Part shown: positions 50,801 through 63,579 of the stretch, in pieces
How the letters are laid out: each line of letters begins with the position of its first letter
Numbering within the stretch: the stretch's first letter is position 1
From: Cristatella mucedo
Taxonomy: Eukaryota; Bryozoa; Phylactolaemata; Cristatellidae
Assembly: GCA_009760855.2 (NCBI GenBank)
Contig: WPIO01000005.1
Location: forward strand, 11,005,001 to 11,069,000
Direction of reading: 5' to 3'
Length of the DNA stretch: 64,000 nt
Translations under genes and position numbers: made by a program
Notes under the pieces: model-generated
Database searches by the model: none
What the model saw: the letters and a program-made list of their open reading frames with translations, nothing else
Told to the model about the DNA's origin: nothing

Positions 50801-52208
50801 TCGACAGCCGCGCGGCAACCAGACGAGCGTACAGCCAGCCAACGCGTAGCCGAAAGCGTAATTTATAGCCTGGGCTTTTACGCGGACGCGCCGATTGCTA
50901 TCAGGTACGCGAAAAATTCTCGCGTGATTGCACTGCCTAATTAAATAACAGTCCGTTCTTAACTGCTCGTTCAGTAGTCGGATTCAACACTGGAGTCTGG
51001 CGATCTGGGCGTCCAAGCACCACGATGGCTAGCTCGAGTCTGCCTGGGCGCGTACCACCAGCCTTGCACTTGACGTCACACCCGGATCTTATGCGGCGTC
51101 TTGCAGCGTCTGTCGCTGCTCTACTTTTACTGGCCTGAGTAACCGCAAGCAGTTCCGGGTTCGACGAATTATCGCTATCCACCGCAATCCACTCTAATTG
51201 GGCTAAAATTGACCAGACATAGGCTTTGCCCATTTCAAATTGTGAGTGGATTTTGAAGTATACCTTTGATTTTATCTATCCACCAAAATTTACGTCATTG
51301 TGTGCACGCGAACCTATGCAAATGAGCCGCAACTACGGAGGCCTGTACCACGATCCACTTTAGTTTGCTTCAAAGTCACCACAAATTAGCTGCTCAAAGC
51401 TCCAAAAAGTTAAGAATGTCAACTAAGCTACACGTAAAATGTACGCAGAAATCTTCGCTCGATTCCGCTCACGCGTTCTCAAGAATTCTACTAAACTAAG
51501 ATTGCAGGGGCCCGGCTCAATACTGCAGTCCACCGCAATCCACTGCATTCCACCGCGCAACGAAAGAAATTCTGTTTTCAAAGCTCCTTTTTTATTGCAT
51601 ACGATAGTTCACTCTGCGACCATTGCATAAGGGAAATTTCACTAGCACTGGTACGGTCGTTCTCGTGCAATGCGCTGCAATCTGCTGCAATAGCCCCGAC
51701 CAAAACTGAAATCCACTCCAATCCATCACATCCAGCATAAAACGACTAGAAATAGATTGCGCCGAGCTCCAGTTTAATTGCATATTAAAGCGTGCTGCGT
51801 TTTGTGAACACCCACTTAAAATAAAAAATTGTGTATCCGCGAACTCTGGCAATCGTCCGAAATGAAGTGGGCAAATACCGCAATCCACTCTGTTCCATTG
51901 AAAATCATCCTCAAATCGCCAACGTGCAGCTCTACTTTGCATTGCCTGTAAGACTAAACTCAGTTCAAAGTGCGTCAACAAAATCTCACTCCATTGTGAA
52001 TAAGCATTCTCGAGCAATGCCCTGATATTGACTGCAACGGCCCGGTCCCATACCGCAATTTACCGCCATCCGCCGCAAAGCGACCAGAACGCGTACACCA
52101 GAAGATCTTACTATGACTTCACGCTGCTCTACTCTTATATTATTGTGTACGCGCACAATTTTATTATAATTACTTCCACCATTCTACACATATAAATAAA
52201 TGAACTGT

Positions 52209-52231
52209 ATATATATATATATATATATATA
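52209..52231. repeat. (TA)n microsatellite
   Basis: About 11 TA units inside the satellite array. Confidence 0.9.
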
Positions 52232-53424
52232 ATTATTTATACCAATGCACTGCAATTGACTGCAATGGCCCAGGCCAATACCGCATTCCACAGCAATCCG
52301 ATACAAAATGCCCTGAAATCGGTTTCCTAATGCTCCATTTTTAAACGCTTATGACGAAGCTCTGCATAAAGTGCGACCTCGTCATTTTAACTGATTTCGC
52401 TCGTATAACCTCTGGCGATGAATCGCAATCTACGGCAACGGCTCGGCTCGAAGCAGCAATCCACAACAATGTGAGGCAAAAATCGACGACAAATTGGCTG
52501 TGCGAAGCTCCAATTGTTACTGCATTTAACATTTCGTTATGATCAAAGTGAAATCGTAAAATACTCAAGCTATTTTTATACATTTATTGTCAACTACGAT
52601 GGCAGCAACCAATACCACAATCCTTGGGCAAATCAACAAAAATTTAACTGCACGAAGCTCCGATTCTCATCCTACATCTCACTTCGAGCCCTAATACTTT
52701 CAACCCACTCTATGTGTTCAATCTCGAGTAACGCATAGCAATCAACATTATTAGCAGTGGCTCGGGAAAATACGCCAATCCATTACGATCCATCGCAAAT
52801 AAGCGGAAAGTGGCTGGACCAAGATCAAATTTTTCTTACATGTCACATTGTAGTGTTTAAAGTGCAGTCACATTCTTTCAACCAGTCTCGCGCGTACAAT
52901 CGCGAACAATGTATGGCAGTCGACAGCAATGGCCCAGGCCAATTCCCAAAATCGCGACCAATCGACGAGAAATTGGCAGCGCGAAGCTCCCATTGCCAGT
53001 ACATTTTGCTGCATCCAAAGTAAAACAGGGGCATTTTCAAGCTGCTTTGCTCGTTAATTGCTAGCAATGATGACCCGGATCAATACCGCAATCTTCAGCA
53101 TTCCGCTACAAAATGCCCGTAATCGGTTTCTTAATGCTCTAATTTTGGATGCATATTTTGAAGCCCTCTGTTTAAACTGCAACAACGTCACTTTTGACAA
53201 ATTGCCATCGTACAATCTCTGACAATACATGGCAATCTACGGCAATGACTCGGCTTGAAACGGCAATGCATTGCAATAAGTGGCAAACAGACCAAAAATT
53301 GACTTCGCGAAGCTCCAAACGTTATTCCAAGTAACAATTCATTGTGTTCAAAGTGAAGTCGTAGAGTTTTCAAGTAATTTTGCCCGTAATTTTCAACAAT
53401 ACATGGCAATAGACAGCAATGGAA

Positions 53425-53595
53425 TGTGAGCCGTGATGGCACACTAGGTAAGGTGGTGGCTTCTCACGACCTTGGTCCCGAGATCGTGGGTTAGAATCCT
53501 GCGGTGGGCGATCCTTTATTGCAGCTGCAAGCGGTAGCGTTACCCATAAAGGCTCTTCTGTTGTTACACAAAAAAGGCTGTTAAATCAGCTAGTA
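53425..53595 (+). mobile_element. tRNA-derived SINE
   Basis: A box-like TGATGGCACACTAGGTAAGG, B box-like GTGGGTTAGAATCCTGCGG 45 bp later, then a non-tRNA tail with AAAAAAGG. Inserted in the satellite. Confidence 0.6.
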
Positions 53596-54376
53596 TTTTT
53601 TTCTAATGGAATGACTGAATACCGCAATCCTTATCCAATCGATGAGAAATCGGCTTCACCAAGCTCCAATTTTCATTCCACGTAATATCTCACTGCACAG
53701 CCCGCAGTACTTTCAACTCACTCTGTGCGTTCAATCTCTGGCGATGCATAACAATCGACGGCAATGGTCCGGACAGATACGGAAATCTATAATAATCAAT
53801 CGCAAATCTCCGGGAAGTAACTGTGCCATGCACAAACTTTTCTTAAATATCACAGTACACTGTGCAATGTGCAAACAAATGCAAAACTAAAGTGCAATGA
53901 CATCTTTTCAATCAATCGCGCACGTACAATTGCGAGCAGTGGATGGCAATCGACGGCAACGGCCCGGGCAATAATTCCAATCCGCGGCCAATCAACGAGA
54001 TTTTGGAAGTGCGAAGCTCTAATTGTCATTGCATATAACTTCAAATATAATTACTACTTCAAACAGCCGATTTCCAGTCAATTTGAAACGGATTGAGGTT
54101 GAAGACCTTTATTAGCATTCACTTCCCACGGCATACTCTGTGCGGTGTATTCTCTTGCCTTAAACACCGGGACCAGAACCTTCCTCGCTAAGTGAGCGTG
54201 AATGTCGCATAGATAGCAATGTTGGAAAAGACTTGTGACAGTGACATTTTAGCATCCACTCGGATTATTCGGAAAAGGCGTACATCATTGGTTTCAACAT
54301 ATAATGCGAATCGAAGCCATTCGACAATGAACAGATATCCGAAAACTGTCCAGCCCTGAATAGGGAGCAGCATTGA

Positions 54377-54602
54377 TATAGTTGGACATTCTCTAAGCGG
54401 CGGGAGCGCGATACCACACAGGACATCAAAGCGGGCTCGAAGACGTTTATTCATACGGACGCAGCAGCAGGCCAGTACGCGACTGCCCGCCCGGCGTCCT
54501 CGACCTGACTACCCGGACCTTTGCCGCCCGTTACCTATATACCACTGCCATAAATCGCAACAGCCCATAATCCGACAGTCTCATAATTTCAAAATAGCCA
54601 TA
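54377..54602 (-). repeat. LTR (3' LTR in element orientation)
   Basis: Begins TATAGTTGGACATTCTC and ends AAAATAGCCATA on the plus strand; the other copy has the canonical TG...CA ends. Confidence 0.85.
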
Positions 54603-55280
54603 TTCCCCTAGATCTCAAGATCAAATGGGGCAACAACAAAACACGGCATTACAACAGCCCTGAACTGCCTTCTCATCTAGCACGAGGCTAGGTAACGGCC
54701 GCTCGAAGGAGGCAAGGAAAGCACGGCCTTTGCTAACTTTCCGGCTGTATATGGCACGAGCTTTGCCTCGTAGCCGAGCCAAAAATCTTTCTCCCGCGAA
54801 ACCAATCAACCAGTCTCTGCAACCAATGCGGTACAAGTCTTTGCCACCGCACAGAGCTTCCGGGAATTCGCCTTAACGCCGGCTGCTGTCTTCTGGACTG
54901 ACACCGGTGTTGCCTCTCGCGTCTCCCGTGAGGCAGATGCCTCAAGCCTCGGCTCCTGTACGACTTCCTGTATCAGCTCCGTCGGCCACTCCTGCGCCAT
55001 TGCCTTCGGTCTCTCGGCGTACACATGTCGCGCCTCCTCGACGGGCGTCTCGCTCACGTCTTCTGCTGGTCCCTCGCGCGTCTCCGACACCAGCAGTTCA
55101 GAAACCAAGGTGACCGCAATGTGCACCACCATCTGTTGCTGCCCCTCCTCAATCTTCTCCTCTGACAGCTGGTCAAGAATCTCGTGTGCCTTCTCGGCGA
55201 GCGTCCCGCTCCCTCCTTAGCGGGCGCTTCGCGAACTTCCGCCGACGCCGACTCGCTAGCCACCGGCACTGTCTCGCTCT

Positions 55281-55510
55281 CTACAAGTGCTTTCCAGCCG
55301 CCGCCACCTCTCTGGCAGACAGAGCCACCTCTCTGGCAGACAGAGCCACCTCTCTGGCAGATACAACCTCCTCTCTGGCAGACACAGCCTCCTCTCTGGC
55401 AGACACAGCCGTCTTTCTCCCGGACGCTACCGTCTCTCTCCCGGACGCTGCCGTCGCTCTGCTTGACGCTGCCGTCTCGCTGCCGGACGCTACTATCTCG
55501 CTGTCGTCTC
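55281..55510 (-). repeat. 21-bp tandem repeats in the Gag-like frame
   Basis: CTCTCTGGCAGACAGAGCCAC and variants recur about ten times and encode SAREVAL-type heptads on the minus strand, probably a coiled coil. Confidence 0.8.
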
Positions 55511-56067
55511 TCTTCCGGACGTTGCCGCCTCTGTGCCGGATGCCTCCGCCTCGCTCGTGGACGCCGCCTCTGCGGGCTCCACCGGCGTCTCTGCTGGCTC
55601 TGCCTTCGTCACCAGGCACACCGTTGGCGATTGCTACTGCCGCTTTCAGTCACTCTTGTCGGCCTCCTCAGTCCGACCAGCTATTATGAAATCCGAGAGC
55701 AGCAGCCGCGCTTTACCGGCCTCCACCTCCAGCCGCTTCGGCTCCATCGCCACCGATTTCCTGGCACTCTGCAAGTCCGACCGCCGAAGCCTCTCCTCAC
55801 CTTCAGGGCTTGCGAACACATTCACAAGTGTTGCATGCAGTTGGGCGTAGTCCTCTTGCTCCGAGACAGGAAGGGTCGCAGCGAACGTTGATGCACCGCC
55901 TGCCAGAAACAGAAATATTAACATGTGCCAAAAAGCTGGATCGACACCTCTGTTATTAAGCCTACTCACCGAGTCAAGCAACCAGCTTACGAAGTCGTCC
56001 CTGTCGTAGTAGTATTGCAGCATAATCTCCTGGCGTGGGCTACTCTACCGCTTCTGCCGAAATGGCT

Positions 56068-56296
56068 TGTAGTTTGATATTCTCTAAGCGGCAGGTAAGC
56101 GATACCACACAGAACACCGAAGCGGGCTCAAAGACGTTTATTAACACGGACGCCGCAGCGGGCTAGTACGTGACTGCCCCGCCCGGCGTCCTCGACCTGA
56201 CTCCCCGGCCTTTGCAGCCCGTTACCTATATACCACTGCCATAAATCGCCGCAGCCCATAATCCAACGACAGTGTCATAATCTCAAAATAGCCACA
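56068..56296 (-). repeat. LTR (5' LTR in element orientation)
   Basis: Begins TGTAGTTTGATATTCTC and ends AAAATAGCCACA on the plus strand; similar throughout to 54377-54602 with scattered differences. Confidence 0.85.
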
Positions 56297-56394
56297 ATTG
56301 AAATCTTTTTTTTACCTGCACACATTCAATCGATTGGGGGACATATTGAGACTTAATATATTCTTCAAAAATATGCAATTCATTTGTATGGGCG

Positions 56395-56525
56395 CCGTAA
56401 GAGAAGTTAATCTCTATTCAGGGCCTTCGCATATGCCACGGGCTCGAGCCCACGACATCGGCCATTGAATTCACCTTGACTTCGGTCGAGGAATGCACCT
56501 TAACAACTGGACCAAATCAGCTCTA
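56395..56525 (-). mobile_element. tRNA-derived SINE, worn
   Basis: GCGCCGTAAGAGAAGTTAAT, CATATGCCACGGGCTCGAGC and AACTGGACCAAATCAGCTCT match the tail, B box and head of the copies at 62227 and 63822. Confidence 0.65.
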
Positions 56526-58070
56526 AGCTGAATGCCCCGTTTTAAATCTTTATGTGCTGAGTAAGAATTCCTGTGTACTCCGTGAATGAATGTGCACACA
56601 TATAATTGTGAATCTATTACTAAGCTTTAAACCTTACGCATGCTTTCCTAGACAAGCACAGTGCGTATCTGTTGTACCACAGCCCCTGCTGATGGCAAGT
56701 AGCGAAGCCATCGCTCCGAGCAGTCCGACTCGGCGTTTCTGGCAAAACATGAATTAGCTGGAATGAGAGACCGGAAGCAACGGATGCAAGAACAGCAAAC
56801 AATTTTTTAAATGCGCTCGAATTCACAAAAATGCTAAAGCTACTCGTAGATGAGTCTTACGGTAGTCTTTAAATTTTGAATACTTAGCAACCTAATAACT
56901 ATTATTGTCTTGAATCTCTCGTTTGTATAAGCAATAAATTTGTTCTACATACGTACGGTTACATGGCATAAGTCTTCACAAATTGATGAGAATAAAAGAG
57001 ATTTGTGTTTAGCTGATGCGAATTCTTATTGTGAGTACATACATTATTTATATCAGCATTGTAACAATAATAATAGTAAGTCTTTTTTACTGCATACGAT
57101 TATAACTTATCATATATCCAGATACTTTTAAACTAGAGGCAAGATAATCATGACTCCGGGATTAGTGACATGCACGCTATTCAGTATGTCGGAGAAAGCT
57201 AGAAAAACGTGTAGTCTTTGCCTGCGGCTTCTGCGGTTGTAATTATCGAAGCGCCTCGACATTAATGTACATGCCTCACCTGTGGCCAATAGTTAAACCA
57301 TTGACGCAGGGCAGCGGCAGGCCACTAATGGATGTTACATTTCGTGTCGTCTGCTGCAATTGATCTAGCTCTCGCGCATGTGCCGGTTGAGAGTAATCAA
57401 GAAAAATCTCGCTTACCGCGAACGTTCACCCGCTGTGACTCTGTGAGACTCCCAAAACAACAGCCGCCGCCGGAGCCACTGTTATACAACGCACGCAGAC
57501 AAACATGTTAAAGCAAGCACGAGTTTACTCATCGCCACCGGTTAGTGACGTCGATGGCTACTGGCGTGCACTCCTCGTCCCTCTGCATGAAGTTAAGCGT
57601 CGACCGTCGGCCGACACTGGAGTTCCCGTATTATTCGCTGGTGCTCCGTCTCCAGAGCCGGATATGAGATAGCCTCCTCAATTCAACCTGATGATGTCAC
57701 CTCACCAAAAACAATGAGACTCCATATCCGAGATCAGGTTGTCCAGTAAAGCCCTATGTATTTCCGCTGAAAGAGACGTGGATGACGTCCTGCTCTAGTG
57801 GCTGCGTATCTGGGAAAATCCAAACAGGGTTTTCAATCATTCGCTCCATACGGTCGGACAAGGTAGCTAATGGCTTTTGGTTGCTGCCGCTGTTCGAAAC
57901 TCGTTTGGCTATAAGACCCGCTACTTTTCGCATGACCCATCGTTTAAATGAGTTGTTATTGGATCACCATCAAAGACCATACCTCACGCAGTTGTGATCT
58001 AACGAGTTCTCTCAGGCTACTTAAGCATTTTTATGAAGGTATTTCCGCATGAAGAAGTACGTGTGTGACA
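56526..58070. other. No recognisable gene
   Basis: AT-rich at first, then mixed from 57150. Only short frames without motifs. Confidence 0.4.
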
Positions 58071-58074
58071 GGTA

Positions 58075-58160
58075 GTTATTGATCGCTGGAAACTTCAACA
58101 TTCATATTGACAACCCTAGGAGCACCTATATCCGCTCGTTTCTTGACTTTCTAATAATAA
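58075..58160 (+). mobile_element. LINE endonuclease-domain fragment
   Basis: AGNFNIHIDNPRSTYIRSFL with DFL is the GDFN-I-H endonuclease motif of CR1-like LINEs. Isolated fragment, opposite in orientation to the LINE that follows. Confidence 0.5.
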
Positions 58161-58164
58161 GATT

Positions 58165-60545
58165 ATTTCATTTGGGATTGGGCTTTAAGAGAACTCAATT
58201 TCTTCGTAGGCACTTTCCATTTCCTGTAAATAAAGCACGAACAAATAGTTAGTGGTTGTAGGCGATATGTCAACAAGCATAATCTGGTTAGATGTAACAT
58301 GCAAAGGGTCAGCATGCAAATATGGTTTGTCGCAGAATGGAAATGCTGTGATAAATATATGCGTGTTTAGTTTCTTTTTGAATACGGTCAAGTCCCGGTA
58401 TGTCATGACGAAAGTCGGAAGTCAGCTCCAGGCTTTGGGAGCCTACGAACTAAGGCATGGTCTCCAAAGTACTTGTGGTTCGTGCGAGGTGTATGTAAAC
58501 AATTAGTTTCTGAAAACCAGGTGGTACCATGCTTAGCCTGGTGATGGTGTAGATCTGATAGGTAGGCTGAACACAAAGAATGAAGGAACCTAAAATGAGG
58601 TGGCAGAACCTTGAAGTTGATGCGTTGCTTGACTGGAAACCAATGCGGGTCAGCGAGAAGTGGTGTGATGTGAAAACTGCTAAGCTCACGACAGACAAGC
58701 TTAGCTGCAGAATTTTGCACCAACAGTAAAAGCCTGATTTCAAAGATCGGTAGGTCAGCTAGCAGTGAGTTACAGAAATCGAGGCAGGGTGCTACAAATA
58801 CATGAACCAATTTAGATGTGGTATCCTCGTCTAAACAAGCTTGAATTTTAGCAGTGCTATGTAGCTGAAAGTAGACAGACTTGACTGTAGAGCTGAAGTG
58901 GTCTAATGGAAGGTCACATTGGAACGTGGCACCTTGATTTCAAGCAGATTCAACGGAAGTTATGCTAGCAGTGCTGATTTTGAGCATTAACTTTTCCAAT
59001 TTCTGAATCACACTTGGTTATCCCATAACCAGTAAGTTGGTTCTATCGTCATTTAATTTTAAAAAGTTTGCTATCATCCCTTCTATGCTGATGTCATCAA
59101 TACATGCAGCGAGGAGGTTGAGAGAACTCGACTTGCTCTAGGGCTGAGAGGGATCAAAGCAGAGGCACAACTGAGTGTCATCAGCATAGAAGTGAAAGCC
59201 TAGATTGTGCTTGGCAATCACATCGGCGGGAGAGTATAAATCGTAAAAAGAATGGGACCAAGCACAGACCCCTGAGATACCCCATATTTCAGAAGTTCCT
59301 CGGATTATCTTTGTTCATTCACATCAATACTCTGGAGTCTCTCACGGAGATAGGACCTGAATCATTGGAATGCAGTGCCGGTGAAGCCCAGGCGAGATGA
59401 GATGCTCTCAAGAAGTACTTGGTTATTGATCGTATCAAAAGCTAATAAAGATCGAGCAAAACAAGTAGCGAGACTCTCCCCAAGTCTGCATTCCTTAGTA
59501 GGTCGTTATACACTCGAAGAAATTCGAACTTTTGGAATTATTAGCTCTAAAACCAGATTTGAACTTACTAGCATGATTTGAAGTTTCAATAGTTGAGCTC
59601 AGCTCGTCTGCCAAGAGTCGTTCCAGTGTCTTTTGTAGAAACGGTAGAAGAGAGACTGGGTAGAAGTTGCTCAAATTATCTTGATCTAGTGTTGCTTTCT
59701 TGAGTTTTGGCCTGACAACAGCCTTATTGAAAGGTTTGGGGACATGACCTGACGCTAATGACATATTAATGATGTTTGTTATGCAATGCAGATGCAGATC
59801 AGCGCATTGTAGAAGCAGGACGGTGAAAATAGGGTCCAGAGGACCAATTACCTTCTTTGATTGGGATATGAACTTGAGGATGAAGTCACTAGTGACCTCC
59901 TTGAATATGGAGATAGAGGTACTGTATAGAATTGAGGGACAGGATTTCAGGGGAAGTTTTGCCACCCTAGGGATGGAATCCCTGAACTATCATTGGCCTA
60001 GAAGCTGGAGAAGCGATCATAATACAGATCAGTATGGAAGGAGCTAACCCAGGAGTGGTTAAGGAGACTCTTGATCGTCAACATCAGCATACTTGGATTG
60101 TGCATCTGTGATTCAACAATGTTTTATAGAAGCTTGACTTGGCCTTTGGTAGGATCGATTGGTACAAGCTACATTAGTGCTCTTATGCCTGCCGATGGAC
60201 AGTCAGTCCTGATCTTGTGTAAGCTTTTTCAAGCTTGTGCTTAGCAGACCTAGCTAGTTTAATGTCTGTGGTAAACCATAGGTCGTCTGAGCGAGGGCTC
60301 ACAGTGCGCTTAGCCCTCGGTTTGAAATGAGCTGATGTTTTGCCTACAAACTTTTTCAGGCTGTCTCGTGCATTGGGCATTGGAATTGGATTGGAATGAT
60401 TGGGGCCATCGGAACGCATTTTCTGCCTCGGATATCGAGCACTTTAGTCTCACTAAGACGCTGCTCTCGCTTAGTCTACCAACACTAGACGGCCGTCGGC
60501 ATTGCAGGATCAGTGCTCTCTGTTTCCTCTTACATTCCTTAGTCA
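58165..60545 (-). mobile_element. CR1/L2-type LINE, longest copy (about 2.4 kb)
   Basis: The tail box lies at 58185-58225. RT pieces on the minus strand include KVIGPLDPIFTVLLLQCADL, FNKAVVRPKLKKATLDQDNL and LSNFYPVSLLPFLQKTLERL (59965-59495). Upstream come DLWFTTDIKLARSAKHKLEK and AYTRSGLTVHRQ (60419-60183), the linker between endonuclease and RT. Several shifts and stops; 5' end truncated. Confidence 0.85.
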
Positions 60546-60571
60546 AAATTGCATTTCCATAATAATATTAA

Positions 60572-61185
60572 TATATTTCATATAGCGCCCTCAGAGAACT
60601 CAAGCTCTTTCTATGCACTTTACATTTGCTGTAAAGGAAGCACAATCGAATGGTTAGTGGTAGCATGCTCAACGACAACAAGCCTAATATGGTTAGGGAT
60701 GCCATGCACAGGGTCAGTATGCAAATACGGTTAGTGGCAGCATGCACAGTCTCGCATGCATAAGCACGTAAAGCACCAATCACAAGGAACTCAAAAAATG
60801 CTGTGATAAGTATATTGCGTTTTTAGTGTCTTTTTAAATGTGGTCAAGTCAGGAGATGTGGTGATACAAGTCTGATATCAATTCCTGGCTCTGGGAGCAT
60901 ACGAACTAAAGGCATGGTCTCCAAAGAATTTGAGGTTTGTACGAGTTATAGATAAACTATTAGATTCCGAAAAGTGTGGTACGATGCTTAGCTTGGTGGG
61001 GGAGTAGATCTGAGAGATAGGCTGGAGCCAAAGAATGAAGTGACCTAAAAGTGAGTGACAAAACGTTAAAGTCGATATGCTGCTTGACTGAAAGCCAGTA
61101 CAGGTCGGCGAGAAGTGGTGTGGTGTGGCAACTGCAATGTTTGCGACAGACAAGCCTGGCTGCAGAGCTTTGCACTAGCTGATTG
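60572..61185 (-). mobile_element. CR1/L2-type LINE 3' fragment
   Basis: Tail box at 60588-60630, 3' UTR, then PLLADLYWLSVKQHIDFNVL on the minus strand to about 61175. It lies directly upstream of the longer minus-strand copy. Confidence 0.82.
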
Positions 61186-61366
61186 CACCGCCGCTAGACC
61201 GTGTGCCTGTAACGCGCATTCCAGTCCAGCAGTTGCGAGCCATAGTCTCTGTCTTAATCTCTCAATGGCTGGTAGCAGCATAGGTGGATGAAAGCCTCGA
61301 CGGAAGTTACGTATGCGTTGAATCGTTGGTTTCCCATCGACTCGTTGGTTTCCTGCCGACTCATCA

Positions 61367-61650
61367 CCCGGGAGCCATTTTTCTCAACCGAAATCGCTCG
61401 ACCGCTGGCTAACGGTTTGGTAGACAACATTAATAATAATACATCTGTATAGCCACCTCGGTGAACCTAATCTCTTTCAAGGCACTTGACATATGCTGTA
61501 AAGGAATCACCCGGAAGCCATTTTTCTCAACCTAAATCGATCGACCGCTGGCTAAAGGTTCGGTAGACAACAGTAATAATAATACATCTGTATAGCCCCC
61601 TCAGTGAACCTAATCTCTTTTAAGGCACTTGACATATGCTGTAAAGGAAG
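61367..61650 (-). repeat. Tandem duplication of a 142-bp unit ending in a LINE tail
   Basis: Two copies (61367-61508 and 61509-61650) each contain AGCCATTTTTCTCAACC, GCTCGACCGCTGGCTAA-like sequence, an AATAAT run and the tail box AACCTAATCTCTTT. About ten differences. Confidence 0.8.
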
Positions 61651-61814
61651 TACGATCATGAGGTATTCCATATTGTGCTTATTCACAAGGTAACATGCAC
61701 AATGTGAATAAGCATAATTTGGAAAAGATGGATGCCCCAAAGGTCACGGCTCATTGCTCCAGGCCGCCTCTTCTCTTACGCATCAGCATAGGCAGAAATG
61801 ACAGCTTTTTTATC

Positions 61815-62222
<408 letters not shown>

Positions 62223-62226
62223 CTAG

Positions 62227-62400
62227 AAGCTGCAGTTGCCTGCCCAAAGAGATATATCAATAGCCGAGCTGGTTTGGTCCAGCGGATAAGGTGCTCGCCC
62301 CGACCAAGGTCTGGCTGAGGTCGTGGGCTCGAGCCCCGAGGCATATGTGACGCGCCTGAATAGAGATTAAGTTCTCGTGTGGCGATATATAAATGAATTA
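62227..62400 (+). mobile_element. tRNA-derived SINE with LINE-like tail
   Basis: Head GCTGGTTTGGTCCAGCGGAT (A box), then GGTCGTGGGCTCGAGCCCCG (B box), CATATGTGACGCGCCTGAAT and AGAGATTAAGTTCTC. The tail resembles the LINE tail box (GCGCC...AGAGATT). Near-identical to 63822-64000 in reverse, including the leader CAGTTGCCTGCCCAAAGAGA. Confidence 0.8.
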
Positions 62401-62805
62401 CATTTATTTATATTTAATAGTACTGTGTTTAAAGCATGTGTCTGACATGATCCGCGGGTTGCGACTCCATAAAAAAAATTCATTCGAGTAAGCAGCTAGT
62501 TCCAGATATTACGGACGCATTATCTAACTGCTTGTGGATCTAATGTGGTCGAATGCAAAGAATATACGCAGTTGAGTTTATTCTCATACAACAATTATTG
62601 TCTACGTTTAGTATCGTCCAATTCTTTTTCAAATCGTGTCTAAATCGAAGTTAAGTTGTCCAGGCGCACAGCGTAGAGCTGTCTCCCACGACCATCACCA
62701 CCAGTTTATACAGCTATGCACAGAGCATGGTTAAGTACAACTCTCTTCGCCTCCCACACACCGGACTGCCTGTCTTCTCACGGCTGCCCTCTTTTCACAT
62801 CAATA
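62401..62805. other. No recognisable gene
   Basis: AT-rich DNA without motifs. Confidence 0.4.
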
Positions 62806-62807
62806 AT

Positions 62808-62925
62808 GATAATAGATTTGCTTATAGCGCCTTAAGAGAACTCAATCTCTTTCCAGGCACTCTACATTTGCTGCAAAGGAAGCATGATCGAACGGTGAGT
62901 GGCAGCATACTCAATCAATCACAAA
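62808..62925 (-). mobile_element. CR1/L2-type LINE 3' tail
   Basis: TAGCGCCTTAAGAGAACTCA, CAGGCACTCTACATTTGCTG and AGTGGCAGCATAC match the 3' UTR of the better copies. Confidence 0.7.
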
Positions 62926-63039
62926 CAGCACAACCCTACTGCCCCCATACCACATCAATCACCCAGTGGCCCGGCTCACTCGACTAACGATTAGGGGCGG
63001 TACCAGCCTTGCTGGCTGTGCCGATGTTGAGAATATAGC

Positions 63040-63140
63040 TTTATGATTTCTGGATCGCACTTGATTTCTCCATAGCTAGTAAGTTGAATTAGCCGTCATT
63101 CGATTTGAAAACTGTGCTACCACCCATGCGTTGATGTCAG
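63040..63140 (-). mobile_element. LINE RT fragment, worn
   Basis: CATAGCTAGTAAGTTG and CTACCACCCATGCGTTGATG match the minus-strand RT region at 19250-19320 (CCATAACTAGTAAGTTAG; CCATCCATGTGCGGATGTCA). Confidence 0.55.
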
Positions 63141-63229
63141 CAGTATAAGATTACACGATGCAACTGCAATACGCAACGACACGATTGCGAAATAAATGAC
63201 TTCCGGTTCCAAAATGACCGTTACCTTGA

Positions 63230-63520
63230 TGACCACATCATCCCCACAGCTTGACTACTTCAAGTAGCATAACATTATAAAATTTGGGGTTACTAAAATA
63301 TGAGTACTACCACCAAGGCCGTTCATTTATTTTTAACATTTCGTCTATACGTCTGTAACTCACTCCTTGCAAGCCTTCTTACCTGTGCCTTTCGTACATC
63401 CAAAAATCCGAAGCTAGGCTTGTCTGCCGTGACCTTCGCTACTGCTATATTAGACCACTTCTCACAAACGTCCAGCCGGAAGCTTCCCATCAAGCAACTT
63501 GTCAACTTTTAATGCTCTGT
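63230..63520 (+). mobile_element. LINE RT-thumb fragment, worn
   Basis: FRLYVCNSLLASLL and RKLPIKQLVNF are degraded forms of SRLDFCNSLLAGLP and LHWLPVKQRIDF. Confidence 0.55.
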
Positions 63521-63579
63521 CAGTCCATGTTTACGGTCCCTCCATTCTCTTGCTGGCTTTTCCCGCTGGGTCTTACCCC

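Larger units (their letters stand above)
51430..54060 (+). repeat. Degenerate tandem satellite, unit about 165-175 bp
   Basis: A phrase GCAATCGACGGCAACGGCCC with CAATACCGCAATCC recurs near 51510, 51690, 51880, 52035, 52260, 52430, 52600, 52760, 52920, 53070, 53235, 53410, 53600, 53760 and 53945. It is usually followed by GAGAAATTGGCAGCGCGAAG and CTCCAATT. Units are strongly diverged. A SINE interrupts the array at 53425-53595. Confidence 0.75.
54377..56296 (-). mobile_element. Short LTR retrotransposon with two LTRs and 5-bp target duplication
   Basis: Two direct repeats of about 226-229 bp (54377-54602, 56068-56296) flank about 1.46 kb. ATTGA lies just outside both ends (54372-54376, 56297-56301). 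LTRs carry a polyadenylation-like AATAAA on the minus strand, and a purine run AGGGGAA precedes the 3' LTR on that strand, so it is minus-oriented. The frame 56023-55646 looks like a Gag (FLFLAGGASTFAATLPVSEQ, ERLRRSDLQSARKS). The following part is an expanded Ala-Arg-Glu-Val repeat. No protease, RT or integrase is seen, so it is non-autonomous. Confidence 0.85.

Noticed and set aside
55184-55891. Plus-strand frames of 167-235 codons
   Set aside because: They are antisense to the Gag-like frame of the LTR element; openness comes from the 21-bp repeats.
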